A DNA stretch of 13,261 nucleotides from Candidatus Atribacter fermentans (GTDB lineage Bacteria; Atribacterota; Atribacteria; Atribacterales; Atribacteraceae), in the NCBI GenBank assembly GCA_012517485.1, contig JAAYUT010000010.1, forward strand, positions 1 to 13,261, read 5' to 3'. Under the pieces are notes generated by a model that saw only the letters and a list, made by a program, of their open reading frames with translations, made no database searches and was not told the origin of the DNA. Position 1 is the first letter of the stretch, and each line of letters starts with the position of its first letter. Both the position numbers and the translations under genes were made by a program. Positions 8,087 through 13,261 of the stretch are shown piece by piece.

Positions 8087-8445
8087 GCGCTCCACGTGTC
8101 CAGCAACCCCCCTGACCATGCAAGCCAGCAGATGCACTCATTCGCTCGCCACGAGAGCACAGCGTGCCTGGTGCCTCTTCGGGGAAGTTATCAGATGGAT
8201 AAGAGCGAATGCTGAATGATACGTTGTATGTGCAACCCGCAGCCACACGCGGTCGCAGCATGTTGATTTTGCATGCGGACGAGTAATATTGGGCTCGCCA
8301 GCGCCGCTATCGATCTTTCGCTTCGCCGCTCTCATTTTCGATGAAGAGCGGCTTCGCTCGATCGCGCGGCGCGTCTCGCCCAGGGAGAGGTTGCAGCCAA
8401 AAATGTGCAGAAAATGCCAGTTTGTCACGATTTATCACGCATCCA
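8087..8445. other. Non-coding stretch between transposase remnant and iteron region
   Basis: I see no convincing gene here on either strand. It contains an inverted repeat CCGCTCT/AGAGCGG (8326-8332 and 8345-8351) around a copy of CATTTTCGAT. That 10-mer recurs at the start of both 30-bp direct repeats further on, so this segment probably already belongs to the replicon's origin region. Confidence 0.4.
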
Positions 8446-8541
8446 CATTTTCGATATCTTTCGCCACCGCGGAACCCTGGTGGAACCCTGTTGGAACCCC
8501 ATTTTGAACCCCATTTTCGATATCATTCGCCGCTTTGGAAC
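8446..8541 (+). repeat. Two 30-bp direct repeats with left (plus-oriented) iteron array
   Basis: Two imperfect 30-bp direct repeats start with CATTTTCGATATC and end with GGAAC (about 8446-8475 and 8512-8541, roughly 25/30 identical). Between and within them, GGAACC-type iterons begin at 8470, 8481, 8492, 8505 (degenerate) and 8536. The first four are spaced 11-13 bp, i.e. about one helical turn. This array points toward the matching, oppositely oriented array at 8698-8780. Confidence 0.8.
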
Positions 8542-8612
8542 ATTTTTTGCAGATTCACAGGGGGATATATGGTAGGACGTATGATACATCGATCAACCTT
8601 CCTGACCTGACT

Positions 8613-8652
8613 GTCCTGACCTGCTCTGCACCGTCCTGATCTGCTCTGCACA
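8613..8652 (+). repeat. 20-bp tandem repeat, two copies
   Basis: GTCCTGACCTGCTCTGCACC at 8613-8632 is followed directly by GTCCTGATCTGCTCTGCACA at 8633-8652 (18/20 identical). A partial copy, CCTGACCTGACT, precedes them at 8601. The tandem sits between the left iterons and the AT-rich core of the candidate origin. Confidence 0.85.
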
Positions 8653-8697
8653 TGGAACCCTTTGTCATCATACTATATTATATACATATAATAAAAT

Positions 8698-8780
8698 GTT
8701 CCATCTCGTTTACTGTTATTGATTTCGATGTTCCAAACTATGTTCCAAATGGGGTTCCACCGATGTTCCACATGGTTCCA
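8698..8780 (-). repeat. Right (minus-oriented) iteron array
   Basis: GTTCCA occurs at 8698, 8730, 8742, 8754, 8765 and 8775. The last five are spaced 12, 12, 11 and 10 bp. Five of the six lie inside the last 23 codons of the initiator-like gene, so they also encode its C-terminal tail. Confidence 0.85.
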
Positions 8781-10350
8781 CCATGGGAGGCAGAAGTCGC
8801 GCCACCTCACAACCGAAGAGAATAGCACCCACCGACTGCACATTGACAAGCGACAGAAGCGTTTTTTGCTTATACATGATTCTGCCCTCATGGGTTTCGT
8901 ACGGTTCTGATAGTTTCTCGATTGAGATATTTACTTTTTGCTCAAGCCCACCACTGCCCTTTCTGCCGTGTATGATGTCCCGGACACGTCTAGCTGTGAC
9001 CTTCGGCTGCATACGATCCGCAATCTCGCTGTGGGAGAGCGCCCCGCATGCGATCAGGATTTTTAGGACCTCGATCTCCTTTTTTGTGAAACGCATAAGG
9101 ATCTCTGTGCGCGCATTAGTGTCGCTGAACATGCTCACTGCCGTATGGAAATCCGCCTCGGTTGCGAGATAGTAACCGTCCGAGTCCTGCTCTCTCTGGT
9201 ACCGGTACATACCAGCGTTTGCGAGTATGATATCCAGGAAAAGCGGCAGGTTCCTGCGGTTTGTGTTATCAAGCCACTCTATGCGCTCATAAAATGGGAT
9301 TTTCGCGTCAATCAGCGGTTCATCACGCATAATCCTGAAGATTTCACGGCATGTCAGTGTAATATCATCGACCCCATATGTGGTCTCGCCTCGGCCGTAG
9401 CGCTCGAGGATGCGCTTGTTGATTTTTTGCGTAAGCTCGCAGCTGTCATCGATATTAATCGGGATCTGCCTGGTGAGGATTTGGATGTCCTGGCTTGCGT
9501 CTACGCTCGTTATAACCCAGGTTTGCTCGGATCCCACCTCCAGGACGAGTTTTTTTCGCTGTATGTCTACGGTGCGGTGCTTAAATCGCGAATGGAACTT
9601 GCTGCTCGTCTGTTTTATCACTGTGTCTAGCGTCTCGTTCCCGCCCGTGTAGTCGTCGAGAACCCGCAACAGTCGGTCACCATCATCATGATAGAACGCT
9701 GCGAGACTTGACATCGAGCCCGCAATCACCATCTCCTGGGGGAGATGGTGCGAGAATGTGTAGATGGCATGCGTCTTCCCGCTACCGCTTTCACCCGAAA
9801 TTTTGATGTGCAACCCATTTGTCTGCCGAACGTTTTGCATCGAGACACATGCGATCAGCTTAAGGAATGCGCTTTCCGCACCGAGACATTGCCGGCTGCA
9901 TGCCTTCACGACATAGTCGACCGGATCCCCAAATTTCAATACCTGTAAGGCTCGTGCACTCGTTTTGATCCAATGCTCGACACTTGTATAATCGCATGCT
10001 GCAAGATCATCAGCGCGCCGAAGGGCTTTGAAAGCTGCATCCAGCAACTTCTCACGGTCCTCAGTCCAGGATCCACCATGAAAGTGGTGCAAAATATGCG
10101 GCGTGAAAATCAGTGCCAGGCGGCCGGTTACGTGCTGCTCGCGCAATGCTTTTACAACAAAATCAGCAATCTGCTCAATAGAAGCGCACTTGCTCGCGAT
10201 CTTTTGGAGCTGCTCATCTTCCACGATTTTTTTCATAAGTTCATCATATTTGTCGTCATATGCGAAAAATTCAGCATGCTCTGCCTCAATCTCCTGGGGA
10301 TCGAGACTTTTTACGTCGCCGATAGAATTGGGGGACTGGATTGCTCTCAA
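8716..10350 (-). CDS. P-loop NTPase with C-terminal winged helix, putative replication initiator/helicase
   Basis: A 544-residue protein. Residues 1-170 are helical and of unknown type. A P-loop NTPase core follows: Walker A GESGSGKT (186-193), Walker B LLRVLDDYTG (227-236, Asp232/Asp233), a sensor-1-like strand WVITSVDA (278-285) and a likely arginine-finger area after ILTRQIPI. Residues 420-470 (FTKKEIEVLKILIACGALSHSEIADRM then VTARRVRDII) form a winged helix suited to DNA binding. The start is TTG at 10350, four bases overlapping the upstream AbrB-like gene (TTGA), with GAGGAGG six to seven bases before it, so translation is coupled. The gene ends in the right iteron array. The role as an origin-binding helicase loader or initiator follows from domains plus context. 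I could not name a family. It could instead be a viral packaging or transposition ATPase. Confidence 0.8.
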   Translation of the reverse strand: MRAIQSPNSIGDVKSLDPQEIEAEHAEFFAYDDKYDELMKKIVEDEQLQKIASKCASIEQIADFVVKALREQHVTGRLALIFTPHILHHFHGGSWTEDREKLLDAAFKALRRADDLAACDYTSVEHWIKTSARALQVLKFGDPVDYVVKACSRQCLGAESAFLKLIACVSMQNVRQTNGLHIKISGESGSGKTHAIYTFSHHLPQEMVIAGSMSSLAAFYHDDGDRLLRVLDDYTGGNETLDTVIKQTSSKFHSRFKHRTVDIQRKKLVLEVGSEQTWVITSVDASQDIQILTRQIPINIDDSCELTQKINKRILERYGRGETTYGVDDITLTCREIFRIMRDEPLIDAKIPFYERIEWLDNTNRRNLPLFLDIILANAGMYRYQREQDSDGYYLATEADFHTAVSMFSDTNARTEILMRFTKKEIEVLKILIACGALSHSEIADRMQPKVTARRVRDIIHGRKGSGGLEQKVNISIEKLSEPYETHEGRIMYKQKTLLSLVNVQSVGAILFGCEVARLLPPMVEPCGTSVEPHLEHSLEHRNQ

Positions 10351-10574
10351 ACCTTATCCTCCTCATCGATCAACTCGGTCATGCCGATCGCATGCTTTTT
10401 TTCGTGATCCGCGATCGGCGTTATCACCAAGCTATTCTTTTCTGCGTTGAACACGACGTTTAAGTCTCGTACACCTTGCTCAACCCACGCTCGAGCGATA
10501 GCCGCAGGTACATACACTTTATAATTTCGGTCGTCACGCACGAGCTTCCTTTTAAAATTCAAATTTGTTGTCAT
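10347..10574 (-). CDS. AbrB/SpoVT-fold DNA-binding regulator
   Basis: About 75 residues from ATG 10574. The sequence RKLVRDDRNYKVYVPAAIARAW then a VVFNAEKNSLVITPI strand is the swapped-hairpin AbrB pattern (R-x-V....V.VP..I...L..G..V.F....N.L.I.P). An acidic tail, TELIDEEDKV, follows. Upstream in-frame starts exist at ATG 10643 and TTG 10646. They would add a Cys-containing leader (MYFFNITRSVCRVCPL) that is not part of the fold, so 10574 is preferred. If the TATA-like element at 10672-10684 sets the transcript start near 10650, however, ATG 10643 would give a nearly leaderless message. The gene overlaps the initiator gene by 4 bp, and two palindromes cover its promoter. It therefore probably represses its own two-gene operon and could control copy number. 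Confidence 0.75.
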   Translation of the reverse strand: MTTNLNFKRKLVRDDRNYKVYVPAAIARAWVEQGVRDLNVVFNAEKNSLVITPIADHEKKHAIGMTELIDEEDKV

Positions 10575-10645
10575 CAATATATGCTGACGCGTAAAAAGCG
10601 GACAAACCCGACACACACTGCGCGTGATGTTAAAAAAATACATCA

Positions 10646-10663
10646 ATGTACAAATTTGTACAT
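10646..10663. promoter_or_regulatory. Perfect 18-bp palindrome, likely operator
   Basis: ATGTACAAATTTGTACAT is exactly its own reverse complement. It covers the predicted transcript start (about 10651) of the AbrB-like/initiator operon, so a dimeric repressor bound here would block initiation. The AbrB-like protein is the obvious candidate. Confidence 0.65.
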
Positions 10664-10668
10664 CGGAT

Positions 10669-10686
10669 CAATTTTTATAAAAATTG
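10669..10686. promoter_or_regulatory. Perfect 18-bp palindrome containing the TATA box
   Basis: CAATTTTTATAAAAATTG is exactly its own reverse complement, five bases from the first palindrome. Its centre (TTTTTATAAAAA) is a good archaeal TATA box for the minus-strand operon. The symmetry may be a second operator or simply a symmetric TATA element. Confidence 0.6.
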
Positions 10687-10720
10687 TTCAATGCGGTTGT
10701 GCGCAACTGTCAAATGTTAG

Positions 10721-10972
10721 TTATATTGCAGCATATCTTGCTGAAATCGACTTAATTTCTTTGAAACGCTCTTCTAGGGCTGCAATGGCAGGATTTGCAT
10801 CTATTTTGTCGAATTCGGCCTGTGCAAGCTGTACGCGTTGGTCTTTTGCAATTTCGCTGGCTTTTACACCATCTCTGGCCACATACTCTGTTGCGCGCTT
10901 TATTTTTCGCTCTGATTCGCTTCTGCGCAGTATGAATCGTCTAATCTCGTTCGATAGTGCTTCGATTGTCAC
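10721..10972 (-). CDS. Small helical protein of the replicon module, unknown function
   Basis: An 83-residue, strongly charged protein with a GTG start at 10972, predicted almost wholly helical with coiled-coil character (EIRRFILRRSESERKIKRA and AIAALEERFKEIKSISARYA). No family is recognised. It lies upstream of the AbrB-like promoter on the same strand, with a 58-bp gap to the first palindrome. Its codon use (GAG, CGC, GCG) resembles the replicon genes rather than the AT-rich neighbours. There is no clear Shine-Dalgarno, and the start could also lie downstream. It may be an accessory replication or partition factor, but nothing in the sequence proves that. Confidence 0.55.
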   Translation of the reverse strand: MTIEALSNEIRRFILRRSESERKIKRATEYVARDGVKASEIAKDQRVQLAQAEFDKIDANPAIAALEERFKEIKSISARYAAI

Positions 10973-10987
10973 GAAATCGCCTAAAAG

Positions 10988-11092
10988 TTACTGGATTCTC
11001 GAAAGATCTTCATTCAAGAGGTGAATCTCCCCCTCCAGCCGTTCGATATAAAGAGACACTGCCTCTGCACCATCATCAAAAACCGGTATCAA
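10988..11092 (-). CDS. Possible 34-residue small protein upstream of the 83-residue gene
   Basis: From TTG at 11092 the frame reads as an amphipathic helix (AVSLYIERLEGEIHLLNEDL) and stops 15 bp before the GTG of the next gene. The heptad-like leucine pattern resembles the neighbouring coiled-coil protein. However, there is no ATG in this frame and no ribosome site. It may be a very small gene, or the 3' end of a decayed longer one. Confidence 0.25.
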   Translation of the reverse strand: MIPVFDDGAEAVSLYIERLEGEIHLLNEDLSRIQ

Positions 11093-11305
11093 GCGGCCAT
11101 TTTGCGCGAGGGATAATTAGAGGTATCTGGAAAGGATTTACGAGACGGGATAAAAGTTGACGGCAAGTAAGTCGTAACCCAAAAAGTGCATCGCGAGGAT
11201 GTGCGCTACATGCTTACAATTGACATGGAAAACCGTGAGAAATAGCCTATTTCCTGGTGGGCTGAGCTGAAGCTAAGAAAATTATATTAACTAAAGACAG
11301 ATAGT

Positions 11306-11313
11306 TTTATAAG
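11306..11313 (+). promoter_or_regulatory. TATA box of the membrane-protein operon
   Basis: TTTATAAG lies about 57 bases before the ATG at 11367. Initiation near 11336 would give a leader of about 30 bases that includes a GGGG stretch eight bases before the ATG. It is the best promoter candidate in the 274-bp gap upstream, which otherwise shows no gene. Confidence 0.4.
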
Positions 11314-11366
11314 TAAGATTAAGGACTTATGGGGAGTAGCTAAGTAATTAATCTGGGGCAATCGAC

Positions 11367-11585
11367 ATGGTGGAACATATTATTGCGTATCTAGGGGATG
11401 CGTTGGGAACCTCGCTGGTATTCCTTCTAGCGTTGCTTGCAAGAATAGCTGCAAGCATTGCCGGCGTTGTGAATGGAGAGGCTCCCCCCTACACTGCAAT
11501 AGTCGATGCAATAATAATTGCATCTCTTGCAGTCATATTGGCAAGAGTCTATCTGATACACATAAGAAAGCACCATCATCCATAA
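11367..11585 (+). CDS. Small two-helix membrane protein
   Basis: A 72-residue hydrophobic protein with two predicted membrane segments (about 14-36 and 44-64), joined by a short loop (NGEAPPYT) and ending in a basic, His-rich tail (HIRKHHHP). No family is recognised. The start is the first ATG, with a GGGG stretch eight bases upstream. It ends 15 bp before the next membrane-protein gene, and both have a similar GGGGCAA leader, so they form an operon and may assemble together in the membrane. Two-helix small proteins are found in holins, toxin-like effectors and membrane subunits. Nothing here selects among these. Confidence 0.65.
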   Translation: MVEHIIAYLGDALGTSLVFLLALLARIAASIAGVVNGEAPPYTAIVDAIIIASLAVILARVYLIHIRKHHHP

Positions 11586-11600
11586 AAATTTAGGGGCAAC

Positions 11601-12419
11601 ATGTGGGATTCTATTTCTTATTATTTAGATCCCACAAACATGTTATTTTTTCGAACAATACTTATATTTATTTTAATAATGGTAACGCTTCTGGATAGCG
11701 CTTTTAATCTGACTTATAGATTTTTATTTATTAACGTACTAAATGCAATCTACGATAATGAACCCAAATTTAGATGTCTTTTATACCAGTACATAGAACG
11801 ACAAATAAGAAAACCAGATAACAGCATTTTTCGTAAAATAAAACATTCTCTTGGAGTATACCCTAAGATGAATGAAAGTGATAGGAAAAATTTAGAAAAC
11901 CTTTGTAACATTTCAAAAAAGTATTTAAGTCGATCTTGTTGCGACCCAAATAAATGCAGCTTGCGCGCGGAGTTATCAGAAGAGATTAAACCTGATAGTC
12001 GGATTGATACAAGCAAAGAGATATGCATGTCCGGATGTCCTATATATAATGGATTAACTATCGAAAATAGTCGTTCGCAGATGCACGAATTAAATGATAT
12101 GTGGAATGTGGTCTGGAGAGGATGTGTTGTTCGAGGCCAACAGACGAGTTTTTTTTGGGTCATACTAATACAACTTATATTATTCTTTGGATCAATAAAA
12201 ATTCCACCGACTATTCATGATTTCGATAAATTTAATACATTAATTGTATTAGCTCAAAGTCTATCATATGTAATATGCGCTTTTTTATTGATAGTGAGTT
12301 ATTCATATACACGTCCTATACCATTATATGAACGCAAGATATTGAGGTTAGTTTTTCTAGGTACGATAATGTTTGTTATGATGTATTTTTCCAACATCAT
12401 TCAAACACTTAATGTATGA
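11601..12419 (+). CDS. Four-helix membrane protein with Cys-rich soluble domain
   Basis: A 272-residue protein. It has one membrane segment near the N-terminus (15-33), a soluble domain of about 145 residues, then three membrane segments (about 183-200, 212-234, 247-266). The soluble domain contains Cys102, CC (113-114), Cys119, Cys142 and Cys146 (CMSGC), a spacing that could bind zinc or form disulfides. No known family is recognised. AGGGG lies shortly before the ATG, and the gene follows the two-helix gene by 15 bp. AT-rich codon use contrasts with the replicon genes and resembles the defence operon. With its neighbour it could be a membrane-damaging effector or sensor, but that is speculation. 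Confidence 0.8.
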   Translation: MWDSISYYLDPTNMLFFRTILIFILIMVTLLDSAFNLTYRFLFINVLNAIYDNEPKFRCLLYQYIERQIRKPDNSIFRKIKHSLGVYPKMNESDRKNLENLCNISKKYLSRSCCDPNKCSLRAELSEEIKPDSRIDTSKEICMSGCPIYNGLTIENSRSQMHELNDMWNVVWRGCVVRGQQTSFFWVILIQLILFFGSIKIPPTIHDFDKFNTLIVLAQSLSYVICAFLLIVSYSYTRPIPLYERKILRLVFLGTIMFVMMYFSNIIQTLNV

Positions 12420-12559
12420 TCTCATCCAGATTACAGAAATAAGATACAAGCACAAAACACAGGGTGGATTACGAGGGCCAGATGGGATCTGATCCTCGGA
12501 AAGACCACCCGGGCCGGGGCAATCGGCAGATCTATGGTTATCTCCCTTATATTTGTCAA

Positions 12560-12603
12560 TGGCGGTCTAAAAGTGTCCAATAGTGGCGAGATAAAATTGT
12601 CCA
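12560..12603 (-). repeat. Two 20-bp repeats at 24-bp spacing, possible IS21-family end
   Basis: Plus-strand TGGCGGTCTAAAAGTGTCCA (12560-12579) and TGGCGAGATAAAATTGTCCA (12584-12603) match at 15 of 20 positions (TGGCG....AAAA.TGTCCA). Multiple direct repeats near each terminus are a hallmark of IS21 elements. No istA or istB gene is present, so this would be a solo end left by a deletion. Confidence 0.4.
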
Positions 12604-12778
12604 CCTGCCAATCCCTGATATCCAAAATCAGAGGTTGTGTGGATGCTGGACCTGGAGGAATTCCTCATGTTGCGAGATTTATTTTTAAATGAATTTTTAA
12701 ATGAATACCGCGCAGCTCGCTGCGGGGTGCGCTGTTTGACTATGGTATAATAGGCTCTCCTTAAGCTCTGGATAGAGA

Positions 12779-12793
12779 GTGACAAGTTGTCAC
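12779..12793. repeat. Perfect 7-bp inverted repeat
   Basis: GTGACAA-G-TTGTCAC. With a 2-nt bulge the pairing extends into GAGAG on the left and CTCTC on the right. It could be a transcription hairpin or a transposon terminus. Confidence 0.5.
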
Positions 12794-12859
12794 CCTCTCA
12801 TCACCCTCTACAATTCTTAAAAATTAAGGCACTGCTGACAAAGGAGATATGCCAAAGTA

Positions 12860-12939
12860 GAAAATGAATCGAGGGCCTAGGCAGGGATTTTTGTATCTGC
12901 AAAGGTCATCACCACCTGCCTGGGTCTTACTTCATTTTG
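12860..12939. repeat. Imperfect inverted repeat of about 26 bp with 29-bp loop
   Basis: The left arm (12860-12885) contains GAAAATGAA and TAGGCAGG. The right arm (12915-12939) contains CCTGCCTGGG and TTCATTTT. The outer 8-9 and inner 7 bases pair fully and the middle pairs partly. The right arm overlaps the stop of the decayed gene at 12932. It may be a terminator-like RNA hairpin or a small MITE-like structure. Confidence 0.5.
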
Positions 12940-13153
12940 AAGACTCAATAATCACTTTTGCTATGGTTTTTAAATCGTCATTTGTGAATTGATTATTGGT
13001 TTTAAAACTGTTTATGTAATCGTATAAGTCTCCAACTTTCAGAACAGGCACTGTAGGATTATTTAACCCCTTAACTCCGCAATTTAGGGTATAACATCCT
13101 CTTCGTCTTTGAATATCGCGATCATAATCTCCTTGGACCCGAAAACCATAAAT
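12932..13153 (-). pseudogene. Truncated gene end, possibly C-terminus of a NERD-domain protein
   Basis: An open stretch of 73 codons on the minus strand ends at TGA 12932. It has no ATG and is preceded by an in-frame TGA at 13156-13154. It contains YTLNCGVKGLNNPTVPVLK and VGDLYDYINSF. The pattern NNPTVPVLK..DL.DYI resembles the last strand and helix of nuclease-related (NERD) domains, but this is a short match judged by eye. The 5' part is missing. The boundary lies just beside the transposase gene that begins at 13179, so insertion of that element probably removed the rest. Confidence 0.4.
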
Positions 13154-13178
13154 TCATGTATACCCTAATAAACCATAC

Positions 13179-13261
13179 ATGGAAGAATGGGCAAAATCAT
13201 GGTTGATTGAGCAACGAAGACAAGGAAAGAAAGGAATCGAAGTCAAAGAAATAAGCGGTAA
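13179..13261 (+). CDS. Start of a transposase, probably IS1634/IS4-type, continues beyond window
   Basis: The first 27 codons from ATG 13179 read MEEWAKSW, then a basic RRQGKKGIEVKEISG segment, and run off the right edge. This N-terminus resembles DDE transposases of IS1634/IS4-type elements common in Methanosarcinales, which begin with a basic segment followed by a 'YYVY' strand. That strand would lie just outside the window, so the call rests on a short match from memory. The gene diverges from the truncated gene at 12932-13153, which suggests an insertion point near 13155-13178. Confidence 0.5.
   Translation, partial: MEEWAKSWLIEQRRQGKKGIEVKEISG

Larger units (their letters stand above)
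8446..8785. other. Candidate replication origin with convergent iteron arrays
   Basis: TGGAAC iterons on the plus strand (8481, 8492, 8536, 8653, plus degenerate copies at 8470 and 8505) face six copies on the minus strand, read as GTTCCA at 8698, 8730, 8742, 8754, 8765 and 8775. The last five are spaced 10-12 bp, about one helical turn. Between the arrays lie a 20-bp tandem repeat and an AT-rich core (about 8660-8697, with ACTATATTATATACATATA). The arrangement abuts the gene for a P-loop initiator-like protein. Inverted phased iterons around an unwinding element next to an initiator gene are the classic layout of plasmid and archaeal origins. That it is an origin is inference. The repeats themselves are read directly. 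Confidence 0.6.
12420..12931. other. Non-coding IS debris
   Basis: I see no convincing gene here. The stretch contains the IS21-like repeats (12560-12603), a perfect 12-bp tandem repeat ATTTTTAAATGA (12681-12704), a small hairpin CGCAG/CTGCG near 12710, an inverted repeat GTGACAA/TTGTCAC (12779-12793) and most of a longer imperfect inverted repeat (12860-12939). It looks like the residue of several insertions. Confidence 0.5.

Noticed and set aside
8138..8428. 96-codon minus-strand frame and other frames in the origin region
   Set aside because: They contain no domain-like pattern and overlap inverted repeats. The region is better explained as non-coding origin DNA.
8446..8785. A CRISPR array
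   Set aside because: The repeats are short, in both orientations and spaced 10-13 bp, with no spacer-sized unique segments and no cas genes.
9145..9630. 161-codon open frame on the plus strand
   Set aside because: It is antisense to the P-loop protein in GC-rich DNA, where long chance frames are common. It has no recognisable motif.
11117..11245. Protein-like stretch on the plus strand (17 codons, a TAA, then 24 codons ending at TAG)
   Set aside because: It looks like a possible decayed gene, with a KVHREDVRYML-type segment, but it is too short and without a start codon, so chance is not excluded.
11161..11300. A tRNA or attachment site
   Set aside because: I searched for a T-loop and acceptor stem by eye and found none. 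No matching direct repeat flanks the replicon module.

Overview
The window looks archaeal, most likely from a euryarchaeal methanogen or methanotroph-like lineage (Methanosarcinales/Methanotrichales type). This is inferred from TATA-type promoters, one apparently leaderless operon, GGAGG-type ribosome binding sites, GTG/TTG starts, and the kinds of transposase present. No rRNA or tRNA gene is visible, so the lineage is only a guess. The whole window is accessory DNA: a mosaic of insertion sequences, a defence-like operon and what looks like an integrated replicon. The defence and membrane-protein genes are AT-rich. The replicon genes favour G/C-ending codons.

Layout. (1) 1-942, minus: an IS110-family transposase, cut by the window edge, with a structured 5' region (about 943-1150) that could carry a bridge RNA. 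(2) 6941 down to 1167, minus: a tight five-gene operon. In transcription order it encodes a PLD-like/SF2 helicase fusion, a 64-residue protein, a DndD-like SMC ATPase with a CxxC hook, a 125-residue protein faintly like DndE, and a beta-class SPPF DNA methyltransferase. (3) 7088-8086, plus: the N-terminal two thirds of an IS66-like transposase joined to an unrelated 85-residue tail. (4) About 8446-10972: a candidate origin with two convergent arrays of TGGAAC iterons around an AT-rich core, then on the minus strand a P-loop replication-initiator-like protein, an AbrB-fold regulator overlapping it by 4 bp, two 18-bp palindromes over the regulator's promoter, and a small helical protein. (5) 11367-12419, plus: a two-gene membrane-protein operon of unknown role. 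(6) 12420-13261: IS debris (an IS21-like end with 24-bp spaced repeats, hairpins, a truncated possible NERD-domain gene) and the first 27 codons of a transposase that resembles IS1634/IS4-type elements.

How the parts may work together. The operon in (2) reads as a restriction-modification-like antiviral system. The methyltransferase would mark self DNA, the SMC-like ATPase would sense or load on DNA, and the PLD-helicase would translocate and cut. The sequence offers no DndA/DndB/DndC sulfur-transfer genes, so it is not a standard phosphorothioation cluster. It is flanked by IS110 and IS66-type transposases, as expected for a mobile defence island. The replicon module in (4) looks self-contained: origin, initiator and autoregulator. 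It probably came from a plasmid or virus, or the whole window may lie on one.
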